Assembly: GCF_004001245.1 (NCBI RefSeq)
Contig: NZ_AP018724.1
Coordinates: 2,038,501 to 2,102,500, forward strand
Length of the DNA stretch: 64,000 nucleotides
DNA from: Sulfurivermis fontis
Lineage (GTDB): Bacteria; Pseudomonadota; Gammaproteobacteria; Thiohalomonadales; Thiohalomonadaceae
Reading direction: 5' to 3'
Shown here: one piece after another, positions 44,837-54,259 of the stretch
Layout of the letters: each line of letters begins with the position of its first letter
How positions within the stretch are numbered: position 1 is the first letter of the stretch
Translations under genes and position numbers: made by a program
The notes under the pieces: model-generated
What the model saw: the letters and a program-made list of their open reading frames with translations, nothing else
Databases searched by the model: none
Told to the model about the DNA's origin: nothing

Positions 44837-45439
44837 TTTGCCTCCGTTGGGGACGACGACCCCCATGGAGATAATCATCTTCAGGCCGTCGTCCACGCTC
44901 ATGTCCAGCTCCACCACGTCCTCCCGCGGCACCATCAGGAAGAAGCCGGAGGTGGGGTTGGGGGTGGTGGGGACATAGACATTGACCACCTCGCGGCCGG
45001 TCTTCTGCTGCGCCTCGCCCACCCCGGTGCCGGTCTGGAACGCCAGGGTCCACAGCCCCTTGCGCGGGTATTCGACGAGCAACACCTTGCGGAAGGACTG
45101 GCCGCCGCCGGAAAACATGGTCTCGGCCAGCTGCTTGACCGCCATATATATGGAGCGCACCAGGGGAATGCGCGACAGCAGGCGCTCCCACAGGGCCAGC
45201 AGGCGGCGGCCGAACAGGTTGGCCACCAGCATGCCCGTAAGCAGCACCACACTGACCGCCAGCACCAGCCCCAGGCCGGGGATGTGGAAACCGAACAGCG
45301 CGTCGGGACGCAGCCGCTCCGGCAGCAGCAACAGGGTCTGGTCCATGGTGCCGACCAGCAGCCGGACCACCAGCACAGTCACCCCCAACGGCAGCCAGAG
45401 CAGCAGGCCGGCGATCAGGTAACGCCGCAAATGGTGCAT
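44798..45439 (-). CDS. DUF502 family membrane protein
   Basis: A 213-residue inner-membrane protein with two N-terminal helices (LIAGLLLWLPLGVTVLVVRL, LGLVLAVSVVLLTGMLVANL) followed by a conserved soluble part (IPLVRSIYMAVKQLAETMFS, VYVPTTPNPTSGFFLMVPRE). DUF502 proteins are widespread and of unknown function. The last 13 residues come from the adjacent repeat element. It lies between aspS and the FmdB-type gene, as in many proteobacteria. Confidence 0.88.
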   Translation of the reverse strand: MHHLRRYLIAGLLLWLPLGVTVLVVRLLVGTMDQTLLLLPERLRPDALFGFHIPGLGLVLAVSVVLLTGMLVANLFGRRLLALWERLLSRIPLVRSIYMAVKQLAETMFSGGGQSFRKVLLVEYPRKGLWTLAFQTGTGVGEAQQKTGREVVNVYVPTTPNPTSGFFLMVPREDVVELDMSVDDGLKMIISMGVVVPNGGKQGTRDEVQGTRE

Positions 45440-45448
45440 GCAGCGGCC

Positions 45449-45715
45449 TTACTTGGCCGCGCAGCCGCAACCGCCGGCGGCGCCGCAGGCGGGTGCAGGG
45501 GCGGAGCTGGACTCGGCCACGTTCTTCTTGGCGCCGGACTTGAAATCGGTCTCGTACCAGCCGCCGCCCTTGAGGCGGAAGCCGGCGGCGGAGATCAGCT
45601 TCTCCAGGTCCGGCTTGCCGCAGGCAGGACAGTCGCTGAGCGGGGCATCGCTCATCTTCTGCATGGCTTCCATCTCGTGGCCGCAGGACTTGCACGCGTA
45701 TTCGTAAATGGGCAT
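45449..45715 (-). CDS. FmdB-family zinc-ribbon protein
   Basis: An 88-residue protein with the FmdB/CxxC zinc ribbon: MPIYEYACKSCGHEMEAMQK and SDCPACGKPDLEKL supply the four cysteines. The C terminus is Gly/Ala/Cys-rich (ACGAAGGCGCAAK). The function of the family is unsettled. The start at 45715 is the only one giving the canonical MPIYEY. It precedes DUF502 by nine bases. Confidence 0.92.
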   Translation of the reverse strand: MPIYEYACKSCGHEMEAMQKMSDAPLSDCPACGKPDLEKLISAAGFRLKGGGWYETDFKSGAKKNVAESSSAPAPACGAAGGCGCAAK

Positions 45716-45795
45716 GGGATCACCTCGTGAAAGACTTGAGCGGGGATATTCCGCCGCAGAAATAGGGATAAAGGCTAAAAATTCAAGCCGGACGG

Positions 45796-46071
45796 CTACT
45801 CCAGGCCAAAGCGCTCGTGCTCGATGCCGCCGGTGCGCTCGATGGCCGCGCGGGCATCGCCGATGGCCTTTTTCAATTTCTGGTGCTCGGTAACCGACTG
45901 GCCGGAACGGTAGAACAGTTCCGCCGCTTCCAGCACCTTTTCCAGGGTCTTCACCCGGTAATTCAGATTGAGCAGGGCCTTGGCAATGTGATGGGGGTCG
46001 TCGCCCTGCTCGCGCATGCGGCTGGCCTCGGCCAGCGCCTGCTTCATCTCTTCTTCGGTCGGCATACCCAT
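45796..46071 (-). CDS. Small conserved hypothetical helical protein
   Basis: A 91-residue acidic, helical protein (MPTEEEMKQALAEASRMREQ, HHIAKALLNLNYRVKTLEKV). GGAGA seven bases ahead supports the ATG at 46071; an ATG at 46065 is also possible. The frame runs on upstream through the repeat element, which is not likely to be translated. I do not recognise the family. It shares the divergent region with the ABC exporter. Confidence 0.7.
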   Translation of the reverse strand: MGMPTEEEMKQALAEASRMREQGDDPHHIAKALLNLNYRVKTLEKVLEAAELFYRSGQSVTEHQKLKKAIGDARAAIERTGGIEHERFGLE

Positions 46072-46113
46072 CGCGGTTTCTCCGGCTAACTGACTGATTT
46101 GCGGAGTATACCT

Positions 46114-46258
46114 GAAGAACACAGGTACGAGATACGAGGGACGAGGTACGAGGGACGAGGGATGTGGGGCGAGATACGAGGGACGAGGGGCGCGGGACGC
46201 AAGAGCGGCACGCGCAGCCAGCACACCCCGTATCGCGCCCCTCGTACCGGTGTTCTTC
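46114..46258. repeat. 145-bp element with 18-bp terminal inverted repeats
   Basis: GAAGAACACAGGTACGAG (46114-46131) and CTCGTACCGGTGTTCTTC (46241-46258) are inverted copies matching at 17 of 18 positions. Between them are repeated variants of GATACGAGGGACGAGG. It occupies the divergent promoter region between the small helical protein and the ABC exporter, and its right end lies six bases before the exporter ATG. Confidence 0.8.
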
Positions 46259-46263
46259 GTATA

Positions 46264-48129
46264 ATGTCAAAAACCTGCGACCGACCCCCAATGCACATCC
46301 GCCATACCGAACCGCCAGCCCAGGCCCGCCGCGACTGGCAGACCATCCGCTTTCTGCTGCCCTATCTGTGGGCCTACCGCGGGCGGGCCGCACTGGCTTT
46401 GCTATTCCTGGTCCTGGCCAAGCTGGCCAACGTCGGCGTGCCGCTGGCGCTGAAGGAGATCGTCGACTACCTGGACAGCCCCGGCCTGCGCGAGCTGGCC
46501 CTGCCGGTCACCCTGCTGCTGGCCTACGGCGTGCTGCGCCTCGGCAGCTCCGCCTTCAACGAACTGCGCGACGTGGTGTTCGCCCGCGTGCGCCACGGCA
46601 TCATGCGCCGGCTGTCACTCACCTTTCTGCAGCACCTGCACGCCCTATCCCTGCGCTTCCACCTGGAGCGCAAGACCGGCGCCATCACCCGCGACCTGGA
46701 GCGCGGCACCCGTTCCGCCTCCACCCTGCTCAACTACATGCTGTTCAACATCCTCCCCACCCTGGTGGAGGTGACGCTCATCGCCACGGTGCTGCTGGCG
46801 AAGTACGACCCCTGGTTCGCGGTGATCACCTTCGTCACGGTGGCGGTGTACGTGGCCTTCACCTTCGCCATCACCGACTGGCGCATGCGTTACCGTCACC
46901 AGATGAACGCGCTGGACTCGCAGGCCAATTCCCAGGCGGTGGACAGCCTGCTCAACTTCGAGACGGTGAAATACTTCAACAACGAAGGCTACGAGCACCG
47001 CCGCTACGACGAGACCCTCACCCGTTGGGAAGACATGGCGGTAAAGACACAGACCTCGCTCTCCAGCCTCAACGTCGGCCAGGGTGCCATCATCGCCGTG
47101 GGCGTCACCCTGATGATGCTGCTCGCCGCGCGCGGCGTCATTGACGGCAGCATGAGCCTGGGCGACCTGGTGCTGGTCAACGCCTTCATGCTGCAACTGT
47201 TCATCCCGCTCAACTTCCTCGGCGTGGTGTACAGCCAGCTCAAACATGCCCTGTCGGACATGGCGCAGATGTTCGACCTGCTGCACCGCCCGCCGGAGAT
47301 CACCGATCGGCCTGACGCCAAGCCGTTGCAGGTAGGCGACGGTGCGGTGCGCTTCGAGCACGTCAGCTTCGCCTACAACGCCGATCGGCCGATCCTGTTC
47401 GATATCGACTTCACCATTCCCGCCGGCAGGAAGGTGGCGGTGGTCGGTCCCAGCGGCAGCGGCAAATCCACCCTGGCCCGCCTGCTGTTCCGTTTCTACG
47501 ACGTCGGCTGCGGCCGTGTGCTGGTCAACGGCCAGGACGTGCGCGAGGTGACGCAGCACAGCCTGCGCGAGGCCATCGGCATCGTGCCGCAGGACACCGT
47601 GCTGTTCAACGACACGCTGTACTACAACATCGCCTATGCCCGCCCCGGTGCCAGCCGCGAGGAAATCGTCGAAGCGGCGCGGCTGGCGCAGATCCACGAC
47701 TTCATCCAGTCGCTGCCGCAGGGCTACGACACCGTGGTGGGCGAGCGCGGCCTGAAGCTATCCGGTGGTGAGAAACAGCGCGTGGCCATCGCCCGCGCCC
47801 TGTTGAAGCGGCCGCGCATCCTGGTGTTCGACGAGGCCACCTCGTCCCTCGACTCGCGCTCGGAACAGGCCATCCTGGAGGCCCTGGCGCGGGCAGCGCG
47901 CGACCACACCACGCTGGTCATCGCCCACCGCCTGTCCACCATCGTCGACGCCGATGAAATACTGGTGCTGGAGGCCGGCCGTATCGTCGAGCGCGGCACG
48001 CACCGCGCCCTGCTGGAAAGCCAGGGCCGTTATGCCCGGCTGTGGGCGCTGCAACAGGAGGAGCGTGCCCGAGATGTCCTGCCCAGTCCCGCCGCGACCG
48101 CCCCGGCCCCCAATCATGAAACCTTGTGA
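46264..48129 (+). CDS. Atm1/ABCB7-type ABC half-transporter
   Basis: A protein of 621 residues. The six-helix membrane domain spans about 25-310, and a C-terminal ATPase follows: Walker A GPSGSGKSTLAR, signature LSGGEKQRVAIARA, Walker B ILVFDEATSSLD and the switch His in IAHRLS. The segment KTGAITRDLERGTRSASTLL near the first third is typical of the Atm1/HMT1 group, which exports glutathione-bound metals or sulfur species. Two starts are possible, ATG at 46264 (MSKTCDRPPM) or 46291 (MHIRHTEP); neither has a clear ribosome site. The further upstream frame is repeat sequence. Confidence 0.88.
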   Translation: MSKTCDRPPMHIRHTEPPAQARRDWQTIRFLLPYLWAYRGRAALALLFLVLAKLANVGVPLALKEIVDYLDSPGLRELALPVTLLLAYGVLRLGSSAFNELRDVVFARVRHGIMRRLSLTFLQHLHALSLRFHLERKTGAITRDLERGTRSASTLLNYMLFNILPTLVEVTLIATVLLAKYDPWFAVITFVTVAVYVAFTFAITDWRMRYRHQMNALDSQANSQAVDSLLNFETVKYFNNEGYEHRRYDETLTRWEDMAVKTQTSLSSLNVGQGAIIAVGVTLMMLLAARGVIDGSMSLGDLVLVNAFMLQLFIPLNFLGVVYSQLKHALSDMAQMFDLLHRPPEITDRPDAKPLQVGDGAVRFEHVSFAYNADRPILFDIDFTIPAGRKVAVVGPSGSGKSTLARLLFRFYDVGCGRVLVNGQDVREVTQHSLREAIGIVPQDTVLFNDTLYYNIAYARPGASREEIVEAARLAQIHDFIQSLPQGYDTVVGERGLKLSGGEKQRVAIARALLKRPRILVFDEATSSLDSRSEQAILEALARAARDHTTLVIAHRLSTIVDADEILVLEAGRIVERGTHRALLESQGRYARLWALQQEERARDVLPSPAATAPAPNHETL

Positions 48130-48141
48130 TATCGTTCAGCC

Positions 48142-49698
48142 ATGAGCCAAAAACAAACGCCCCCCACCTCCGACACCCTGCAACTGCGCCGCGTCGCCAT
48201 CGACACCTACCGTGAAAACGTGGCCTATATGCACCGCGAGTGCGAGATCTACCGCGCCGAGGGCTTCCAGGCCCTGACCAAGGTGGAGATCACCGCCAAC
48301 GGCAAAAAGATCTTTGCCGTGCTCAACGTGGTGGATGACACCAACATCGTCGACCCCTGTGAACTGGGGCTGTCGGAGCAGGCCTTCGATCAGCTCAACC
48401 TGGAACCCGGCCATGCCGTAACCGTCGCCCAGGCCGAGCCACCGCCGTCCATGGATGCCGTGCGCCACAAGATTGCCGGCGGCCGCCTGCGGCTGCAAGA
48501 CTTCCAGGCAATCACCACCGACATCGTCAACAACCGCTATTCCAAGATGGAGATGGCAGCCTTCCTGGTGGCCGCCGGCCAGAACAACCTGGACCGCGAG
48601 GAGATCCTGCACCTGACCCGCGCCATGACCGAGTCGGGTGAACGCATCGACTGGCATGAAAGCGTGGTCGCGGACAAGCACTGCATCGGCGGTCTGCCCG
48701 GCAACCGCACCTCCATGCTGGTGGTACCCATCGTCGCCGCCCACGGCATGCTGATGCCCAAGACATCGAGCCGTGCCATCACCTCGCCGGCCGGTACCGC
48801 CGACACCATGGAGGTGCTGTCCCGTGTCGACCTGTCGCCGAAGGAGTTGCGCGAAATCGTGCACACCCACCGTGCCTGTCTGGCCTGGGGCGGCACCGCG
48901 CGCCTGGCGCCGGCCGACGACATCCTGATCTCGGTGGAGCGCCCCCTCGGCATCGATTCGCAAGGCCAGATGATCGCCTCCATCCTGTCGAAGAAACTGG
49001 CTGCCGGCTCCACCCACCTGCTCATCGACATCCCCGTCGGCCCCACCGCCAAGGTGCGCCACATGCGCGAGGCGCTGCAACTGCGCAAGCTGTTCGAGTA
49101 CACCGGCGACCGCATGGGCATCCACCTGGAGGTGATCATCACCGACGGCAGCCAGCCGGTGGGCCGCGGCATCGGCCCGGTGCTGGAGGCGCGCGACGTG
49201 ATGCAGGTGTTGAACAACGCTCCGGAGGCGCCGTCCGATCTGCGGCAGAAGGCACTGCGCCTGGCCGGCCGCCTGCTGGAATTCGATCCGGACGTGCGCG
49301 GCGGTTACGGCTATGCCATCGCCCGCGACATCCTCGACTCGGGCCGCGCGCTGAAAAAGATGAACGAAATCATCGACGCGCAGGGCGCACAGACGGAAAA
49401 GTACCTCCCCGGCAAGCTCACCTACGAGGTGTGCGCACCGCAGGACGGCGTGGTCACCAGTATCGACAACTACGTGGTGGCCAAGGTGGCGCGCCTCGCC
49501 GGCGCCCCCATCGACAAGGGCGCCGGCGTCGACATCCTGAAAAAGCTTGGCGAACCGGTAAGCAAGGGCGAACCGCTGTACCGTGTCCACGCCGAGTACA
49601 AGGCCGATTACGCCTTTGCCAAGGCACTCACCGATCAGAACAGCGGCTACACCATCGGCACGCCCGAGGAAGTGGCCAAGACCTACATGGAGCTGTGA
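48142..49698 (+). CDS. Thymidine phosphorylase-like enzyme of the AMP phosphorylase type
   Basis: A 518-residue glycosyltransferase of the thymidine/pyrimidine phosphorylase family. It has about 85 extra N-terminal residues compared with E. coli DeoA, as in the archaeal AMP phosphorylases. Conserved parts are [36 protein letters not shown] and the lysine-rich phosphate region. Family members split nucleoside 5'-monophosphates or thymidine with phosphate. The PRPP synthetase gene starts two bases after its stop, suggesting a ribose-phosphate salvage pair. No ribose-1,5-bisphosphate isomerase or RuBisCO is visible. Confidence 0.85.
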   Translation: MSQKQTPPTSDTLQLRRVAIDTYRENVAYMHRECEIYRAEGFQALTKVEITANGKKIFAVLNVVDDTNIVDPCELGLSEQAFDQLNLEPGHAVTVAQAEPPPSMDAVRHKIAGGRLRLQDFQAITTDIVNNRYSKMEMAAFLVAAGQNNLDREEILHLTRAMTESGERIDWHESVVADKHCIGGLPGNRTSMLVVPIVAAHGMLMPKTSSRAITSPAGTADTMEVLSRVDLSPKELREIVHTHRACLAWGGTARLAPADDILISVERPLGIDSQGQMIASILSKKLAAGSTHLLIDIPVGPTAKVRHMREALQLRKLFEYTGDRMGIHLEVIITDGSQPVGRGIGPVLEARDVMQVLNNAPEAPSDLRQKALRLAGRLLEFDPDVRGGYGYAIARDILDSGRALKKMNEIIDAQGAQTEKYLPGKLTYEVCAPQDGVVTSIDNYVVAKVARLAGAPIDKGAGVDILKKLGEPVSKGEPLYRVHAEYKADYAFAKALTDQNSGYTIGTPEEVAKTYMEL

Positions 49699-49700
49699 GC

Positions 49701-50576
49701 ATGCTGCTGGGCTTTCACGATTATGAGGCACAGGGTCGCCGTCTGGCGGAAGCCCTCGGTCTGCCCTTCGCTCCGGTGGAGATCCATCGCTTCCCCGACG
49801 GCGAGAGCAAGGTAACGCTGCCGGCGGTGCTGCCCGAACAGCTCGTTATCTGCCGCAGCCTCGATCGCCCCAACGACAAACTGGTGGAGCTGATGCTGGT
49901 GACACGCACCGCACGCGAGCTGGGCGCCAGGCACATCACCCTCGTCGCCCCCTACCTGTGCTACATGCGCCAGGACATCGCCTTTCATCCCGGCGAGGCG
50001 GTGAGCCAGAAGATCATCGGCGGCTTCCTGGCCGAACTGTTCGATGCCGTGATCACCGTCGATCCGCACCTGCACCGCATCGAGCGCCTGGAGCAGGCCA
50101 TCCCGCGCGGCCAGGCCGTGGCCCTCACCGCCGCCCCGGCGATGGCCGAGTTCCTGGTGCAGCATGTGCAGAACCCCATGCTCATCGGCCCCGATGCCGA
50201 ATCGGAACAGTGGGTGCGTGCCATGGCCGAACCGGCCGGACTCGAATATGCCGTCGCCACCAAAGAGCGCCTCGGCGATCGCAGCGTGCGCACCAAGCTG
50301 CCGGAGGTTAACTATCAAGGCCGCACCATCGTACTGGTGGACGACATGGCCAGCACCGGCCGCACCCTCATCGCCGTCGCCAGCCAGCTCAAGTTCCGCG
50401 GCGCCGCCGCCATCCATTGCCTGGTCACCCACGCCCTGTTTGCCGACGACGCCACGCGCCAGTTGCATGAGGCGGGTATCGAGCAGATCTGGAGCGCCGA
50501 CAGCATCAGCCATCCCAGCAACATCATTCATCTGGCGCCGCTGCTGGCACAGGCGGTGCGCGGCCTCCGTTCCTGA
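49701..50576 (+). CDS. prs: Ribose-phosphate pyrophosphokinase (archaeal-like, short form)
   Basis: A 291-residue PRPP synthetase; bacterial class I enzymes are near 315. The flexible-loop and ribose-phosphate sites are visible: HRFPDGESKVTLPA, YMRQDIAFHPGEAVSQKIIG, VDPHLHRIERL and the PRPP motif TIVLVDDMASTGRTLI. The ATG at 49701 is two bases after the phosphorylase stop, which fixes the start. A separate housekeeping prs is expected elsewhere in the genome, so this copy is probably dedicated to the phosphorylase pathway. Confidence 0.9.
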   Translation: MLLGFHDYEAQGRRLAEALGLPFAPVEIHRFPDGESKVTLPAVLPEQLVICRSLDRPNDKLVELMLVTRTARELGARHITLVAPYLCYMRQDIAFHPGEAVSQKIIGGFLAELFDAVITVDPHLHRIERLEQAIPRGQAVALTAAPAMAEFLVQHVQNPMLIGPDAESEQWVRAMAEPAGLEYAVATKERLGDRSVRTKLPEVNYQGRTIVLVDDMASTGRTLIAVASQLKFRGAAAIHCLVTHALFADDATRQLHEAGIEQIWSADSISHPSNIIHLAPLLAQAVRGLRS

Positions 50577-50625
50577 ACATCCCGCGCCGAGACGGATGGA
50601 TTCTGGCTGTGCGGGCGGAATAGAC

Positions 50626-51285
50626 ATGTCCCCCTTCCATTCGCCCCACAAACTGCTGCTGTTCATCCTCGCCACCGCCTTCCTGCTCGGCGTGCTGCAG
50701 GTCGGCCTGGTGAGCATCGCCTTCGACAAACTCGGGCTGTCGCAACAGGCCGCCTTTCTGCTGCTGTTCAGTTCCCTGGCAGGCAGCCTGATCAACCTAC
50801 CGCTGTTCTCCGTGCGCGCCGAGCAGCCGCCGGAGCCGACGCAACTGCCCACCTTCTGGCCGGTGCAACTGCCGCCCTTCACCGGCCGCACCGTGGTGGC
50901 AGTCAATGCCGGCGGCTGCCTGATTCCGCTCACCTTCTCCCTCTACCTGCTGCTCAACAATCCGCTGCCGCTGTTCCATGCCCTGCTCGGCATCGGCGCC
51001 ATCAGCGCCATCAGCTACCACATGAGCCGCCCCATTGCCGGACTCGGCATCGGCATGCCCCTGTTCGTCGCCCCCATCAGCGCCGCCCTGGTGGCCATCC
51101 TGCTCAATCCCGAGCAAAGCGCTCCGCTGGCCTACATCAGCGGCACCCTGGGCGTGCTCATCGGCGCCGACCTGCTGCGCCTGAAGGATATCCGCCACCT
51201 CGGCGCCCCGCTCGCCTCCATCGGCGGCGCCGGCACCTTCGACGGCATCTTCGTCACCGGCATCGTCGCGGTTTTGCTGGCCTGA
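50626..51285 (+). CDS. DUF1614 family membrane protein
   Basis: A 219-residue protein with about six membrane helices (LLLFILATAFLLGVLQVGLV, AAFLLLFSSLAGSLINLPLF, LIPLTFSLYLLLNNPLPLFH, and others). A C-terminal segment GAGTFDGIFVTGIVAVLLA is typical of DUF1614, a family of unknown function common in archaea and some proteobacteria. It begins 49 bases after the PRPP synthetase gene and is probably in the same transcript. Confidence 0.8.
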   Translation: MSPFHSPHKLLLFILATAFLLGVLQVGLVSIAFDKLGLSQQAAFLLLFSSLAGSLINLPLFSVRAEQPPEPTQLPTFWPVQLPPFTGRTVVAVNAGGCLIPLTFSLYLLLNNPLPLFHALLGIGAISAISYHMSRPIAGLGIGMPLFVAPISAALVAILLNPEQSAPLAYISGTLGVLIGADLLRLKDIRHLGAPLASIGGAGTFDGIFVTGIVAVLLA

Positions 51286-51427
51286 CACCGCAGGCGCTAG
51301 TATTGCCCCCGCCCGGCTGGTATAAATCCTGTAGGAAAAACATAACAAGAATATCGCGCCGCCCGGCCGTCCCCACCGCCGGAATACACCGGGTCGTGCA
51401 CTACGCGCACAATGCAGGGGTATAGCT

Positions 51428-52567
51428 GTGCAGCAAACGATTTACTACCGCGACGACTCATTGGGCTTTCTCGATGAGAACCGGCCACTCGCCGACAAAC
51501 TGGCCGCCCTGCACCAGACCGTGGCAGCGCGTTGCCCGTGCATCCACCGCATCGCCATCGCCCTGTACGACGCCCGCACCGACCTGCTGAAGACGTACAT
51601 CTACAGCAGCGAGGGCGAATCGCCCCTGCGCCATTACCAGGCGCCGCTGGCCAGCAGCCACACGTTGAGCGAGATCGTCGCGCAGGGCAAACCACGCGTG
51701 GTCAATGATCTGACCATCTTTGCCGACAGCGCGCACGAGCACAGCCGCCGCCTGCTGGCCGGTGGCTTCGGTGCCAGCTACACCCTGCCCATGTACCAGA
51801 ACGGCATGTTCCGCGGCTTCGTGTTCTTCAATTCCCGCGAGCGCGGCGTGCTCACCGAAGCCGTGCTGCACGAGCTCGACCTGTTCGGCCACCTGCTGGC
51901 GCTCACGGCGATCTACGAATTGCAGAAGATGCAGAACCTGGCCGACGCCATCAACACCGCACGCGACATCACCCGCCACCGCGACAACGAAACCGGCAGC
52001 CACCTGGATCGCATGTCGCGCTACAGCCGTCTCATCGCCCTGCATCTGGCCGAGAAGTACAACCTGGATGACAACTTCATCGAACATATTTTCATGTTTG
52101 CCCCGCTGCATGACATCGGCAAGATCGCCATCCCGGACAACATCCTGCTCAAGGAAGCCAAGCTCACCCCGGAGGAGTTCGAGGTGATGAAGACCCACAC
52201 CCGCAAGGGACGCGAGGTCATCGACACCATGCTGGGACACTTCCGCCTGCACGACCTGGAACACGGACACATGCTGCGCAACATCGCCGAACTGCACCAT
52301 GAGGCGCTGGACGGCAGCGGCTATCCCTACGGTCTGAAGAATGAAGACATACCCATCGAGGCCCGCATCGTCGCCGTGGCCGACATCTTCGACGCCCTCA
52401 CCAGCCGCCGTCCCTACAAGGAGGCCTGGAGCAATGCCGAGGCGCTGGAGGCACTGCGCTGCATGAGCGGCCACATCCTCGACGCCGACTGCGTAGCCGC
52501 CCTGACCGACAACATCGAGCAGGTGGAACGCATCCAGGCCGAGTTCAAGGAAGACACCTTCGGCTAG
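51428..52567 (+). CDS. GAF-HD-GYP domain protein, putative cyclic-di-GMP phosphodiesterase
   Basis: A 379-residue cytoplasmic protein. Residues 20-165 form a GAF-like sensor (IHRIAIALYDARTDLLKTYI, YTLPMYQNGMFRGFVFFNSR), and 185-375 an HD-GYP domain with catalytic APLHDIGKIAIPD, ELHHEALDGSGYP and VADIFDALTSRRPYK. All key metal-binding residues are present. The start is a GTG at 51428. It is probably a separate unit after a 142-base gap. Confidence 0.9.
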   Translation: MQQTIYYRDDSLGFLDENRPLADKLAALHQTVAARCPCIHRIAIALYDARTDLLKTYIYSSEGESPLRHYQAPLASSHTLSEIVAQGKPRVVNDLTIFADSAHEHSRRLLAGGFGASYTLPMYQNGMFRGFVFFNSRERGVLTEAVLHELDLFGHLLALTAIYELQKMQNLADAINTARDITRHRDNETGSHLDRMSRYSRLIALHLAEKYNLDDNFIEHIFMFAPLHDIGKIAIPDNILLKEAKLTPEEFEVMKTHTRKGREVIDTMLGHFRLHDLEHGHMLRNIAELHHEALDGSGYPYGLKNEDIPIEARIVAVADIFDALTSRRPYKEAWSNAEALEALRCMSGHILDADCVAALTDNIEQVERIQAEFKEDTFG

Positions 52568-52592
52568 CCGACTGGAGTAGAATGCGGACATC

Positions 52593-53450
52593 ATGTCCAC
52601 TTCGGCCCCTGCCCGCACCATCCTCATCACCGGCTGCTCCAGCGGCATCGGCCTGTGCGTAGCCCATGGCCTGAAGGCCCGCGGCTGGCGCGTCTTTGCC
52701 AGCGCCCGCAAGACCGCGGATGTCACCCGCTTGCAGCAGGACGGACTGGAAGCGCTGCAGCTCGACCTCGCCAATTCGCTGTCCATTCACGCCGCCATGG
52801 ACGAAGTGCTGCACCGCAGCGGTGGCACGCTGGACGCCCTGTTCAACAACGGTGCCTACGGCCAGCCCGGCGCGGTGGAAGACCTCAGTCGCGCCACCCT
52901 GCGCGAGCAGTTCGAAACCAATCTATTCGGCACCCACGAACTCACCTGCCGCGCCATCGCGGTGATGCGTCGTCAGGGTCACGGCCGCATCATCCACAAC
53001 AGCTCGGTCCTCGGCCTGGTGGCGCTGCCCTTCCGCGGGGCCTACAACGCCAGCAAGTTCGCCCTGGAGGGACTGACCGACACCCTGCGCCTGGAACTGC
53101 ACGGCAGCAACATTCACGTCAGTCTGGTCGAGCCCGGCCCGATCCTCAGCCGCTTTCGCGCCAACGCCATGATCAAATACCGGCAGAACATCGACGCCGA
53201 AGCCAGCCACTTCCGCGCCACCTACAAGCGCATGGAGAACCGCCTCACCAAGGAAGGCCCGGCCGCGCCGTTCACCCTGCCGCCGGAGGCGGTGCTGGCC
53301 AGGGTGATCCACGCCCTGGAGTCGCCACGACCGCGGGCACGCTACTACGTCACCTTCCCCACCTATCTTTTCGGCGCGTTGAAGCGCCTGCTACCCACGC
53401 GTGGTCTGGACTGGGTACTGCGCCGCGTATCGCGCGGCGAAAACAAATAA
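52593..53450 (+). CDS. Short-chain dehydrogenase/reductase
   Basis: A 285-residue Rossmann-fold oxidoreductase. NAD(P)-binding motif TGCSSGIGLCVAHGL, structural FNNGAYGQPG (NNAG variant), catalytic Ser in NSSVLG and YNASK. The substrate is unknown. An Arg/Lys-rich C terminus (ALKRLLPTRGLDWVLRRVSR) may contact the membrane. It is followed after six bases by the metalloprotease-like gene. Confidence 0.92.
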   Translation: MSTSAPARTILITGCSSGIGLCVAHGLKARGWRVFASARKTADVTRLQQDGLEALQLDLANSLSIHAAMDEVLHRSGGTLDALFNNGAYGQPGAVEDLSRATLREQFETNLFGTHELTCRAIAVMRRQGHGRIIHNSSVLGLVALPFRGAYNASKFALEGLTDTLRLELHGSNIHVSLVEPGPILSRFRANAMIKYRQNIDAEASHFRATYKRMENRLTKEGPAAPFTLPPEAVLARVIHALESPRPRARYYVTFPTYLFGALKRLLPTRGLDWVLRRVSRGENK

Positions 53451-53456
53451 TCGACC

Positions 53457-54221
53457 ATGTTCCGCAAGATCCGCATCGCCATCCTGCTGTTCATCCTGTT
53501 CATGGTAGCCGCCACCACCTGGCTGACACAGTGGCGCAGCACCGATTGGAGCCGCAGCCAGTGGCTGGTCGTCTACCCCATCAACGGCGACGGCCGCGCC
53601 AGTACCGCCGCCTACATCGATACACTCGGCGAGGACAGCTACGCTGCCATCGTCGAATTTCTCGCCCGCGAGGCCGAGCACTACGGACTCCCCGTGGCGC
53701 ACATCGAGGTGCGTCTTGCACCGCAAGTACACAACCTGCCGCCCGCGCCGCCGCCGTCACGGCAACCGCTGGAGGTGGCGCTGTGGAGCCTGCAACTGCG
53801 CTGGTGGGCCTGGCGCAACGACAGCTACGACGGTCCCGGCAACCAGCGGATGTTCGTGGTCTACCACGACCCGGCCCATACCGAACGTGTCGAGCATTCC
53901 CTCGGCCTGCAGAAAGGCCTGATTGGCGTGGTACATGCCTACGCCAGTACGCAGCAAAGTGAGCAGAACAACCTCATCATCGCCCATGAACTGCTGCACC
54001 TGTTTGGTGCCACGGACAAATACGACTACGCCAACAACCAGCCGCTCTACCCCGTTGGCTACGCCGAGCCGGACAGGGAGCCGTTGCACCCGCAGCGGTT
54101 TGCCGAGATCATGGGCGGCCGCATCCCCCTGTCGGAACGCGAGGCCGAGATCCCGCGCCACCTGCGCGGCGTGGTAGTGGGTAAGCAGACCGCACGCGAG
54201 ATCCGCTGGATTAAGGATTGA
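53457..54221 (+). CDS. Membrane-anchored HEXXH-type putative metalloprotease
   Basis: A 254-residue protein with one N-terminal helix (IRIAILLFILFMVAATTWLT) and a periplasmic domain containing AHELLHLFGATDKYD. The HELLH matches the zinc-protease HEXXH motif, and the following Gly and Asp resemble metzincin-style surroundings. I know no named family for it. It overlaps neither neighbour but is six bases from the SDR gene. Confidence 0.65.
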   Translation: MFRKIRIAILLFILFMVAATTWLTQWRSTDWSRSQWLVVYPINGDGRASTAAYIDTLGEDSYAAIVEFLAREAEHYGLPVAHIEVRLAPQVHNLPPAPPPSRQPLEVALWSLQLRWWAWRNDSYDGPGNQRMFVVYHDPAHTERVEHSLGLQKGLIGVVHAYASTQQSEQNNLIIAHELLHLFGATDKYDYANNQPLYPVGYAEPDREPLHPQRFAEIMGGRIPLSEREAEIPRHLRGVVVGKQTAREIRWIKD

Positions 54222-54259
54222 TCGGTCAAAAACCTGCAACGCCTTTTTGAGATATCGAA

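Noticed and set aside
46099-46263. N-terminal extension of the Atm1-type exporter
   Set aside because: The upstream frame is the 145-bp repeat element read as codons (Arg/Gly repeats), with no family support.
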